Shown here: positions 1-11,400 of the stretch, piece after piece
Layout: the number at the start of each line of letters is the position of its first letter
How positions within the stretch are numbered: position 1 is the first letter of the stretch
Origin: Protea cynaroides
Lineage: Eukaryota; Streptophyta; Magnoliopsida; Proteales; Proteaceae
Direction of reading: 5' to 3'
Length of the DNA: 64,000 nucleotides
Assembly: GCA_028583415.1 (NCBI GenBank)
Contig: CM053276.1
Location: 114,423,502-114,487,501 of the forward strand
Made by a program: the position numbers and the translations under genes
Notes under the pieces: model-generated
The model's database searches: none
Told to the model about the DNA's origin: nothing
What the model saw: only the letters and a program-made list of their open reading frames with translations

Positions 1-121
1 GATTGTATCACAAATGCAGGCCCTGTCATGGTGTGTTTAAAGAAACATTCGAAATCCTCTATAGTTGCCGTATAAATGACCTCATCTACATATTGTAGGT
101 TAACTTATATTAGGGTATAGA

Positions 122-673
122 TCACCATATTGTGAAGAAACAGCCATTGGTCCACTGTATTTGGGTGGTGTTGACTACATGTAAGACTAGCGAGCTAGAT
201 AGGAGAAGAGGTTGTCTACAAAGGGCGATCCCGTCTGTGAGTAGGGCATTATGCTTATAAACAGTGGGAACAGGGGAAGACGAGCAATACTTCTCAAAGT
301 CACGGTAACCTCCATAGCCACCACCATACACCCTGTACTTTTACCCGGTGGTCTCTGCAGCAAAGGATGGGATATGCCATTGCCCATGTCCAATGCTACT
401 TCCTATACTCAATCCTTTTATAGTGCCATACTCGATCAAAATGTCAATGTCCATGCAATCATCAACCTGCTTATCTGGTTGGAACCAATAATGAGGCCCT
501 TTCGTGTAGCCTGCACGTGAATAGGACGGATGTGGACCATGGTCCCTATTTTGTGTGGCATGATCGGATTGGCTCTCCCCAGTGAATCGAATCGGCTCCG
601 GGTCTAGATCCAACATTGACACCTCCCTTGCCTGGTCATAATGTGGTAGCAAAGAGGGTTTAAGACAACTCAA
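122..673 (-). pseudogene. hAT transposase remnant, C-terminal tail
   Basis: On the minus strand this stretch encodes a Gly/Tyr-rich, low-complexity tail with pieces such as TGESQ..H.TQ..DHG and a YGGGYGGY run, interrupted by stops. The same DPEP-R..TGESQ..H.TQ..DHG pattern occurs at 19300-19370 and a looser version (YDPVHFTEEAGYTHTTQ) at about 17250-17310, both beside recognisable hAT transposase domains. I therefore read it as the poorly conserved C-terminal extension of the hAT copy whose core lies at 1750-6715. It is separated from that core by an insert at about 680-1745. It cannot be functional. Confidence 0.6.
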
Positions 674-694
674 ATTAATAATCCCTCTTTGCTA
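647..694. repeat. 12-bp perfect inverted repeat (hairpin)
   Basis: TAGCAAAGAGGG at 647-658 is the exact reverse complement of CCCTCTTTGCTA at 683-694, with a 24-bp loop. It sits at the boundary between the hAT tail and the unexplained insert to its right, so it may mark an insertion boundary. Confidence 0.6.
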
Positions 695-1745
695 TAGGAT
701 CTTACACGGTCCAATCAAAAAACAGAATTAGGAATCAATAGAAGAATCAACTTATCTGATAATCAAACAGTTAAATGAGCTTGAAATTGATAGAAGATCT
801 TCTTAACTTCGATTGTGAACACTAGTAGGAATTTGGGATCAATCCAAAGAGGATTGAAACAACCACAGCTGCTGCAAAGTGGCTGTTCCTGTTACCGCCC
901 AGACTTGGTGTAGTGTTCAGCAAATGTCGATGGAATTTGAAGCTAATCAGCAAGGCTTTAATACTCTCTGCAGGAAATCAGTATTGCCACTAGTGTAGAT
1001 TGATAGTAAACAAACACAAAGATTGAAATCTCAAAGGAAGAAGAAGGAACAATTGGTTGAGTCTCACAACCGTGGAGACCCAAGCAGAAAAATAGGAGTT
1101 TTACTCTTTGATTTTCTGGAAAAGTTCTAAAACTGCCACCAGCCCTTTGTCTTCTTATTTATAGCTTGCAAATTACAAGTCAAAATAGGAAACAAAGACT
1201 AACTTCCTTTATAGAGTAGGAAGTCACTAAAAACAAAGTTTAAGAAAGTTTCCACAACTAGAAAATAGGAAAGTTTCTAACTACTTTTAGGAAAATAAGT
1301 TCATGGAAATTCTTAGCCTCCAAGTAACTAAATTTCTAAACTAATTAGCCTATATTTTAGGAAACTAAACACTGAAAATAGAGTCACTAACAATTAGGAA
1401 ACTAACAATAAAAATCCTAACTAGACTAGTGCTATCGGCTATGCTTGCTGGGAGTACTTGGTTTGGCTTGGATTAATCAATTGGGCCAGGCCCAATTGAG
1501 TCTTTCTTTTGGCCCCTTCTTCTGGAGTACACTTGGGCTGCATCATAATGCTTTCGAGGCCCGATCACCATCACCATCATTGTCACCGTTGTTATCCTCA
1601 CGAGTAGACGGTGATGGTATGCAAGTGCAACTACTGGAATGCGATCAGTTAGGCTCTTCTCGTTTTCATCACCTCATTCCTGCCACTAGGGGGCTCAAAT
1701 GATTGTGGTGTCTATGAGTCTATGCGACCCTTTGAAGTATTGAAG
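680..1745 (-). other. Unassigned insert, possibly an LTR fragment
   Basis: No gene is visible. The segment separates two parts of the hAT remnant, so it was probably inserted. On the minus strand a TATAAATA motif lies near 1156-1165, followed by a pyrimidine-rich leader-like stretch, as expected of an LTR promoter. I could not find paired ends or a target duplication, so the LTR reading is weak. Confidence 0.3.
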
Positions 1746-1749
1746 TCAT

Positions 1750-3255
1750 TCCCATTAACACCCATCTAGCTGGCTATGTCAGGGTCAGGCCTACCCCCAG
1801 GTTGATCCATCACCGGATTACCTCTATCCGTCACCCACTTGACTAGGGGATTCAAATCATTTTAATCCACCTCAAAAATGTGGGCGATCTTGATCGGGTC
1901 CTTGTCATTCTTCACCCCTATGCATATGTGCTGCATCTTGGGCCTCATTTTTTGTGCACATATACTAAGTCCTCTAGAGGTTGGAACCCAATTGCTCCAG
2001 CATCTTGGAGTGGATGAGTGAAAATGTTCTCTAGTTTCGCTCATAGCAGGTGGCAGGTTTATGTCTAGGAGAGGATCTTGATTGTTATTTTCCTCAAGTT
2101 GGCTGCATCACCTCCATACAACACCTCACCTGCATTGCAACTATAAGGCATGCTATTTGTATTTGGCAAGTCTTAATATGGATGGAAATAAGAGAATTAA
2201 GATACTGAATTGCCTACAAACATCAGTATTTCCCTGGTTAGTCACTGTGGTGGGAGCTCCAAAAGTCCCAAATGCATCCTAAAAGTTTTAATCTATACCC
2301 ATTTGAAAAATTGTTAAGGTTAACATCCAATACTAGTTGGAGTAATTACATATTATATTCTTGATGATCTATAGATTTCACCTCATTGTTGCAATGAGCC
2401 TGTATCTTCGAGCTGGGCTCTATCTTGGCCACCACCTTCTTCACTGCTGCTTTAAGTTCCAGATTCAACCCAAGTTTATAGCTATATTGATATTTGCGGT
2501 TTAGATAGTGTGCTGAAAATGGACATAAAGGTATTATCATTGTTTAGCAATATAGTTTATAAATTATAAAATACAATGTCAATTAGGTACATTAGAAGAA
2601 AATATTCACCAGCTTTATGCAGTGGATGCATAAGTTGAAACTCCTAGTGATCCTTAATTATGCTTTGGAAGGCTTTGCTACCATGTGGCATTGCATTGTG
2701 CACAATGTCCTTCATCATGTCTACAACACCATATAAGTGTGGCAAGGTGGGTTTGAAAGCAGACTCCACCAACTTTAGTACCTTTAGGCTCCAAAACCAC
2801 CACCTTCCTCAAGTTCTGCCGAAACTCATTCGTCATTAGCAATGGTAGACAGTGCCGCCATGATGCCAAGGGAACCTGACTCCCTCCACCCAAAACATTC
2901 CTCAGATGCAAACATACATCTGAGGCTGATCCCCTTTGCCTTGAAGCTCTTTAGTGTAATGTAGTTTGTGGCGAATTTATTGATGTCGGACTTGATGAAG
3001 TCCCCACCACACTTGCTCCTTAGAAGCTGTAGTGCAAACCCATTGTTATAAACAAAGGTGGTCACCTACCTTGCTCTCTCAATCACTTTGTAACAATTTT
3101 ATCTTCCACATGTCCTTCACCATGAGATCAATGCAATGGGTTACATAAGGGATCCAAAATAGTCGGTACATATTGTGTCTCATCAACTTCTTACCAGCCT
3201 CTTGAAGTTGCTTCCTTTGTCCGTCACAACCTAGACAATGTGCTCCACCCCCACA
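1750..3255 (-). pseudogene. hAT transposase remnant, core domain
   Basis: Minus-strand fragments in several frames match the order of a plant hAT transposase. From high to low coordinate: a DUF659-type segment with WIPYVTHCIDLMVKDM (about 3130-3200), the NNGFALQLLR...ITLKSF block (about 2940-3060), a SAHYLNRKYQYS block (about 2450-2520), and a degraded C-terminal dimerisation region (about 1860-2044, LEDLVYVHKK followed by DPIKIAHIFE). Frameshifts and stops are frequent. The N-terminal half resumes at 5897 beyond the solo LTR inserted at 3256-5896. Confidence 0.75.
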
Positions 3256-5067
3256 TATCACGCCCCCAACTCAAGGCCAGGTACGTTACAACTAAGTTGC
3301 CAGGATTCCAAAGGCTCAAAGAGACAAATAAATCTAGTATAAATTAAAAGAAATTAACGGAAGTTTAAATGACATTATTTAACACAAAAAGGGCTACATA
3401 CATTCCTTCTTCTGGTGGCACCGTTACTTAACATTCAAAGTTTACTTACATGCTTATCCCGTCACACTGTTCTTGTTCTTTACAAACATACAAAAGCTTC
3501 CACAGCAGAACAAAAGAAAATGAATCCAACAGCCTTAGAACCTTCCTCACTCAATAGCTGGGTCAGCTGAACCAAGAAATCCCTCTGAAAGCCCTCCACT
3601 TGTCTCTGTGTTCCATCATTTAAATGACAAAGTGAGCTTACGCTCAATGAGGGTAAATATTTACTTACAACAACAGAATCACAAGCACACGAAGTAATCA
3701 AACATAGACAACAACTTCCACATCATGAAAAACTTAACATACTTGGAAATTATCATATACTCATGATGTGAATGCAAGAATCTCAGTTGAAATGTTTCAA
3801 ATAACTCTAGGTAAGCCAGTCATGTGTTGCTGCAAGGCGTCTAACATTGGAGTTATTAAGCACTAATTGATGTCCCTGACATCTCGTCTTGATGGCCGTA
3901 TTTGTAGTTGATGTCCCAGACATCTCGCCTCAAGGGCGGTGAGTTCCCAGAACTCTCAGTCCTCTAATGGACTGGTGACATCCCAGATGTCTCGGCCTCA
4001 GTAAAAGACGGTGAAGTCCCAGACTTCTCGGTGCCACACATCTCTACTCATTATCTTACCCCTAATGAGAAGGGGCAACAAACACGGGTTGCATTCATTT
4101 ACAGTTCTTTTATCAGGTAATCCTATACATGAATACATATGCCTGTATTTCATCACATTCTTCATTCCTTACAGTCTTTTCCCCATTCATCTATATTCAC
4201 TCATAAGGGGGTCATCATCATGGATACTATAGCCATGAACATATTTCATTTAAACATCATATCAGATTTCATATAGCATAGTCTTATCATTTTTCAGCAA
4301 TATCCCAAGAGCAAATTATCTAGAATGACACACAACAACATTCCCAATCAAATGAACACCATATGAAATCCATCACTAGATACACACATCCAAATAAGAG
4401 CATAAATAAATAATTTCCCCTCACCTATTGTTGTTGAATCCAACCTTACACTTGGACAGCAACTAGGTTAGCTCTCTTTACCTTTCAATTCTACAAAATA
4501 AGAGATATAACTTAATTATTTCATTTTTAGCTTAGAACTAACTAGCTCATAATGAATTACAAGTTTAAAAACTGTTTTTACATTGTTTCCCAAAGTTTGA
4601 ATTTCTTTGGGGTTACAGTTTTCTAATGTTATTGTTCTATGAGCCAACCTTTAGGTTCAGGTCTGGCCAAAAAGGCTTGTTGGACCTGATTTAAGGTCCA
4701 TGTTTCTCTAAAGAATCTTAATTAGAAGAATTCTAGCTGTTAGTTACATAATTAGGAATTTTAACCATAAAATTTTAGGGTTTCCTAAGAAATATTCTTC
4801 AATTTGTATCCCATAACACAAGCTGTCCCATACAACAAGTATTGACCAAGTACACCGTTCAATTTCTCAGAAATTAGGGTTAAGGTTCATGATGAAACCC
4901 TAGGTGGCTTTCTCATTTAAGCATTTCGTGAAACCAATGAAGGAAAAGGGAGGAACTTCACCTTTGAAAGGTTGGTTTTAACCAGTTTCAGCTTTGGGGT
5001 TCTTTTCCCCATTTTTTTTTTCCTTTTTCGTTTCCCTTTTCTTCATTGAGCATGGACGGTAGAGAGG

Positions 5068-5070
<3 letters not shown>

Positions 5071-5114
<44 letters not shown>
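5071..5114. repeat. (GA)n microsatellite
   Basis: About 22 uninterrupted GA units inside the solo LTR. The open frame of alternating Arg/Glu over it is a composition artefact. Confidence 0.95.
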
Positions 5115-5116
<2 letters not shown>

Positions 5117-5225
5117 CTTACCGGTCCTCTCCTTCTTCCTCTTCTTCTTCCTTTCCTTCCTCTTCTTCTTCTCCTTCTTTTCCTTCTTTTCTGTTTTCCC
5201 TTCTTTCTTACGTTCCTTTCTCCCT

Positions 5226-5227
<2 letters not shown>

Positions 5228-5297
<70 letters not shown>
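5228..5297. repeat. (AT)n microsatellite
   Basis: About 35 AT units inside the solo LTR; likely to vary in length between individuals. Confidence 0.95.
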
Positions 5298-5302
<5 letters not shown>

Positions 5303-5896
5303 ATATCAATTAATTAATTAGATTCTTAGTTATAATTAACATGACTAACTTACCCTTACTTAGGTCTTTGTAACTCTAGGATTAAAGTTGATCAAATAAA
5401 ATGTCATGGTATCCCTTTAAATTAGATACTGGTTATACTTAAGCCCTTCCATTTTCCCAATTTAACATATAAGTCCTTAAGTTGAATTTCCCTTCCAATT
5501 TGTCCCAAATTTCTAAATTCTTTTGTTTCCTCCCCTATCCTTCTATATTTTTCAATTACAATCAAATCCAACATTATAAAGTTTTATTTTAAGTCTTACC
5601 CCACATCCAAAGGGCCAACCAACCCGGTGGGGCCCACCTGTTAGCATGACCATGTAACCGCACATTGCACATTGTACATTATATAGTTACATAGTTCGTA
5701 AGGAAAAATGCTAACTAACTAACTTCCAATACGATTATATATATACTATTCATATATTATAAATTCCTACTCTCTGACCTCAGTTTGGGGGGTAAAATTA
5801 CTAAAATACCCCTAAGAATAGAATTCAGCAGAAAATTCCCAAAGAGGGAAGGAAAAATATTGGCAAATTAATATTCATAGGAATTAGGGTATTACA

Positions 5897-6715
5897 CCAC
5901 ATCCTTGACCACATCCTTTAGTAACCCATAAATGTATTTTGTATCACTGTCTCCTTGGATGCATCCATAGATTTAAGGAATACTATCCTATTGTCACAGT
6001 ATACAATGAAGCTGATGATGGACTTTCTAGTGGGCCTAGTCCAATCATCACACCGTTGTCAGCTCATATTCGCTTCAGGCCATCTATATACTCCTTCAGC
6101 TTCTTTTTCTGGTGGGGCAAGTAAACATTCATCACCTTGTATGCAGTGGGCCCGTTGACCCCTGGCCAGCCTTCGCCACCATATATAGAATAATATGATA
6201 GTAGGGCCCTCTAGTGGTGTGTGCTGGTATGCAGTGGAACTGTGGAATAACATCAACTTAGACACACCATCCCCAACTTTTCTCTTACAATTTGGTAACA
6301 TGTGCTTCAATTTACGTTGCTTGTCGTGTAAATGTTGAGATCTTGCATATCCTGTTGCAGGATCTCAGCGTGGTCTGTAAATATTGCAACGGGGTCCTAT
6401 CTCGTGGTGGTACTGGAGCTGCCCTCGTACCCTGTGATCTCCTATTGGGAAACTCATTCTGCCTCATCCGCCTCCTCCCTTGTGGCTATGGTTGTGTAGA
6501 TCCACTACCACTACCACTACCACATGTTCTAGATGAACCAGCTCCTCCCCCCATACTTTTTTGCTCTATCCTGCTCCTCATACAAGCCGGCTTTGCTCTT
6601 CATTTGTGCCCACTGTCAATCTCTAGCCTTTGCCTATGTCGGCACTGGCACTTGTCCTGGCTGGGTTGCTCGAACTGCCTCCTTCTGCAAGAAGAAAACA
6701 AGCCAGTTAATAACT
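5897..6715 (-). pseudogene. hAT transposase remnant, N-terminal half
   Basis: Starting from the LTR junction on the minus strand, the frame DDWTRPTRKSIISF..YCDNRIVFLKSMDASKE (about 5920-6040) is the DUF659 core found in plant hAT transposases. Upstream lies a KKKLKEYIDGLKR block (about 6070-6110) and then a Gly/Ser linker (GSGSGSGSTQP, about 6480-6520), again with frameshifts and stops. A CTTGCAG acceptor-like site near 6690 could be the start of a transposase exon. A BED zinc finger was not found. Non-functional. Confidence 0.75.
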
Positions 6716-6719
6716 GAGG

Positions 6720-8460
6720 TACATCAATTAAGGCCACCAAGACAACTATGTAGCTACTTATTATTTTTCTATTTATGAAAAATTTTACTTATTTTTCCCA
6801 ATTTTTCAAAAAATCTAATTTTTTCCTTTTTCAAAATTTTAAAAATATTTTTACAGGAAAAAACAACAAACCGACTCCGTGAGGCTGTAGATCGGCCAAT
6901 GGTGTTTGACTTATATAAAATTGAGTTCCATCATATTGATATTAATGGTGATTTTTCACATTTTTGTTGCAGGAAAATCCATTTTTTTAAACCAGTAAAT
7001 AAAAAATATTTATATGAACAGAAAAAGTAATATGCCACCATAAGGCCATAGGTCAGTATGGTATCTTCCATATAAGAGTTTCATCACTAGCCACTGGGTA
7101 TTTATCCTAATTTTTTTTGCAAATTTTTTTTTTAAAAGGTCCATTCCTCGAACTGTTGAATCTGGTCAAATCTTCAACAATATACAACAATTCATGCTGT
7201 AGGAGTGACGTGGAAACTGCTAGCAGTGTTCGCAAACAATCTGAAGAGCTGAGGTTGGAAAAAGGAATTTTTTCCTTATCCCAGGGGAGAACAGGCAAAA
7301 CAAGATGAGACATGCGATATGGGTTGCAATTTTGATCCATCTCGTCAAAACAATATATTGTTGACAGAAATTTCGGCAGAAACCATGCAGTTCTTCTAAT
7401 TCAACTTGCATTTCGTCTCAGCCTTGTCGAAATCCATGACAAATCTGAAATTTCATCAAGATTTCAGAGAAATATCAAACTATGGCTCCAACGATTTCCT
7501 TTCAGGTGTCAACTTTATCTCTCTTAGATATTCATTCATATTGAGAGTTTATCAGTTAGTGAGGAGGTTCAGATTTGACAATCAAGTTTAAGGTCCTATG
7601 ACTTGGAACATGTTTCAATTGGAGATGGAGAAGATGGCCAGTCTCTTGGTGTAAGGTCTGTGAATGAGATTGGAAAGGGGGAAGATGGGATTGCTCATGC
7701 TTCCTTGATTGTTTTGGTCAAATGACCGCTTTTGCCCCCCCATCTTGAAGGGATGCAGTGAAAAAATGAAGGGTAAACCAAATAAGGTTGGAACAACCGA
7801 ACTTCTCCTACAACATTGTCATTCAGTTAAACCCTTAGTTAAATTACATAGAACCATCTCTTCTTGGCCTTTCCCATGTCCTCTTACCGCACATGACCAG
7901 ACCATTGTGCTCAACTTTATCTTATCAACTAAGATAGACCTATGTTTCTACAAGCTTATATAGCTGTAATTATTCTTCCCAGTTTATGCCTTCCTTGTCA
8001 ACAACCTCATTTTAGATCCTAATCTGAGCTCAAGTAATTCTTTGTTTGTGTTGTTGCTTGATTGTCCAGCATTCTACTCCCCATATGGCATGGCTGGCCT
8101 TATAGCTTTTGTAAAATATCACCTATTTTATTGATATAATTTACAAATTGGTGTTGCTTTTGAGGATTTAGTGGTCTTGAATTTTGTATCTGGAAAGATT
8201 TTATTTATGTCCTTGTCAAGAACTGGCTGTTCCTTGGGATGATTTTCCAGGGGGAGTATTAAGCATGTCAACTTGGCACAGAACATTGGCATGTATGGTT
8301 GATTTATTTTTGCTTAACTTCAGTGCTTTATAGACTGATTATTGTCTTTTTTCATATTCTTTATTCTTTTGTTAATCACATTTGACTGGTCATTGTCTTC
8401 TTTCACATTTTTTATTCTTTTGTGAATCACGTTTGAATAAGTAGCAGACTTTCTTTGCAG
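6720..8460. other. No gene recognised; probably radA intron
   Basis: AT-rich sequence with long T runs. I looked on the plus strand for the upstream RadA exons (Walker A, KNRFG) and did not find them. The segment ends in a pyrimidine-rich tract and TTTGCAG, the acceptor of the first visible radA exon. Confidence 0.5.
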
Positions 8461-11400
8461 GCTCTGTGTCTATCTAGTTCACCAGCTTCAAGGCACGTGA
8501 ATGGTGTCCAATCGAGTAGAGCTGACATGGTTATTTCTGTGAGTTACTGTTTAACTAATGCATCATAAGTTTTTCAAAGATTGAGCATGCCTTGATATAT
8601 TGTTGTCTATTTTTTTTTCGTGTAGTCTAAATTCATAAAATTCCTAAACTGTTGATAATAATATATAATTTCTGCATACACTATCTGGTTGTTGATGAAA
8701 TCCGTTATCTGCTGGTCATTTTAGGCCTGCTCATAACACGCTCGTGTCTGCTTTTAGGCCTGCTCATAACACGCTCGTGTCTGCACAAGGCAATCATGGT
8801 TGTCCTCTAAAGTCTAATCATGCAGTATTGTAGGCATTATTCATAGAGTGTTAAAACTCGGACTATAGGTTCAATGATCTGAATGAAGCTGAGTAAAGCT
8901 TTTAGAGAGTTAAACTATTTGATCATTTGGTGTGTTATCTAATGCATAATTTTATAATTTGGTTGTGTTCCCTGCAATACCTTGATCTGTTTCTTATTTG
9001 GAATATTCATGCTTAACAAGATTTCATAAGTATGAACTAGTTAGACCAATTAGAAATAAAATTAGGACATATGGTGATGTAGCCCAGGTCAAACAGTACC
9101 AAATATAGGTGGAGATATGAGGACTGTAGTACATGGGTAAGATGCTTGGAAGGCAATATGAGAATTATAAGTTGGTAGGATATGAAGGGTTGACAGGGGG
9201 AGGATTCCACCTCCTTGGATAACCCTTGGTTCAAGGTCTGATCCAAAATTGATGAAGGAATACACACCTTCAAGTTTTAACAGTAGCAACACAAGAGAAA
9301 TCTTTTTCATCAACTTCTTCCAAAATGCTTACAAGCAGCCCCTTTAGAGTGGCTGGAAGGTTCTAGACCATTATTGGAACTTTCACTCATATTTCTAGAC
9401 TCTATAACTTTAGATAATATCTATACTAATTATGTTTCCTGCACATGCATTAATTCCTTTGACTAAGACTTGGACTGGATTAACAAGGACAGATGTGGAC
9501 TTATCCAGAATATTCTCTTAAATATGAGCAAGCTTATCCCATTACCAAATCTTAGAAGCTTTTATTTCTGGTTTTTTCTTCTGTAAGTTTTCAACTGGGT
9601 TTGATTCTCATCATATGGGCTGTTGAGTAAAATGGAGAAAAGAGCATATCTAGATATAGGACTTAGAAACTGAGGTTCATTGTCACGATGATAATGCTAA
9701 AACAAAATTAAATTTGTTGTTCGCCTTAGTAGTTGAGACAACAAGTATCCAACATGAAAAGTTCTATGGTAAGATGAATATTCCTTTTACAATGTGAGTG
9801 AATACGAGCTCCATTCTGGAGCCAGTATTGGACATAGGTAAAAAATATCTATGTGTTATTGGTTGCACCCCTGCTTGACACTTGTAGCTCTGAGTTTGAG
9901 CCAACCCATAACTCGACATAGTATTAGACTATTGTTATGAATGTAAGAAGCATTTTCCTTCTTAATGTTGCTTGTTATAGTGTTTTTATGCTTTAAAATT
10001 GTGTTTTGCATGTTCTCTAATCATTCTCGTGTGTATCTTGCCCCGCATCCTGCGTATCCAAGTGTAGATACCGTATCCACTATACGATAAAATACGCCTC
10101 TTAAGATCGCCCAACCGATATGCGATACTGAAGACCTTGCATACTGTTCATAAGTTGAAGAAACAAGTTCCTTACCTCAAGTAGGGACCATGGACTAGGT
10201 GACCGGAATATAATGGATATGTAATAAGGATGGACCATGGGCTGATGTTATATCTCTTGTGTTCTTCTTGAAGCCTTTACTTTTCCTCCAATCTTGACAA
10301 ATAATGCGTAAACATTTGATCAATTAGAAGCACCATATGTTATAGAGAGTGCTTTACGGTTTATTTTGCTAATGTATTATGTTCAGTGATCACTTACTCT
10401 TCTTTTACCTTGTAATGAGGAAGCCGGATTGCAGAACAACATCTTATTGTATTGTACATTTTCTGTACTAAGCATGAAAAGTCTTTGAATATGCTGTGGT
10501 TCTTGTTAAGACTTACCACTTTATAATTATGCTTCTGCAGGTTCTTATGAAGCAAGCAGGTCTAAAACTCCAAGACAATGTATGACATTCATTTGTTCAT
10601 TTCCTTGCTTTTTTCATTCTGTCTTGTCTGATATCTACTGCCCCCCTTCCCCCTCCTCACCCCATTTCCCCCTTCTTCATTAAATGTCTGTTGCTTGTGA
10701 TAAGGCTTTAGTTGACAGCTTCTGTATGTTATCATGTTGAGGTTGCATTCTCTAGAGAACCTACTTGTTGCAATGTAGTATCTGAAGTGAAATAATATTA
10801 TAAGTAAATTTAAGGGAATAAATAATTCAACATATAATACATAGTGGAATGGGCTTAAATCCTAGGTCAGCTTAGGTTTTTGACTTTATACGTAGGTATC
10901 CAAGCTTCCAGGCCATATATTGTCATAAAGAGTTTCATGAGTTAAACTTGGTTGGCGAATGATCTCTCTGCTCTGTTCTCTATGTTAAGCCTTGGATTCA
11001 TCAATGATTTTTGTCTAGTATCACTTACTTTTTTTTTTTTCCTGATTTCTGCTTAGTTTAGAAATTTTTTCCTGACTAAACCCCATTGTTAAAGTTCATG
11101 GTGTTCCACTCCCCCCCTCTCCCTTTTTTATTTTTTATGGGGATATGAGTTTAGGTTTTTATCATCTTGATCACTAGAAATGTAAGCTTCTCATTTTCCC
11201 ATGCATATTTTGACCTTGCTTTGTCTTCCATCCCCCTCCCCACTTTTTCTCTTTCATAGGCTATCTTCTTAAATGTTGTTGGTGGGGTAAGTTTGATAGA
11301 GACTGCTGGGGATCTTGCAATAGCAGTTGCAATATGTAGCAGGTATGCTTGTAGTATTCAGTCAGTCTCCTTTACCATTTTCTGTTGGATATGATAGTTT

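Larger units (their letters stand above)
3256..5896 (-). mobile_element. Solo LTR of a Gypsy-type retrotransposon, inserted in hAT
   Basis: Read on the minus strand, the element starts TGTAATACCC (from 5896) and ends GGGGGCGTGATA (at 3256), the pattern of long Gypsy LTRs that run TGTAATACCC...GGGTGTTACA. The 5-bp sequence CCACA lies on both sides (3251-3255 and 5897-5901), a perfect target duplication. The hAT reading frame is split exactly here and resumes on the other side. No gag-pol is present, so this is a solo LTR of 2641 bp. The 19-bp string TGCCCCTTCTCATTAGGGG is shared with the element at 30237-33184, so both belong to one family. Confidence 0.85.

Noticed and set aside
5069..5317. 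Open frame of Arg-Glu repeats followed by Ile-Tyr repeats
   Set aside because: It is the translation of adjacent (GA)n and (AT)n microsatellites within a solo LTR.
5939..6778. Plus-strand frames of 60-141 codons
   Set aside because: They are antisense to the hAT transposase remnant, which explains the sequence better.
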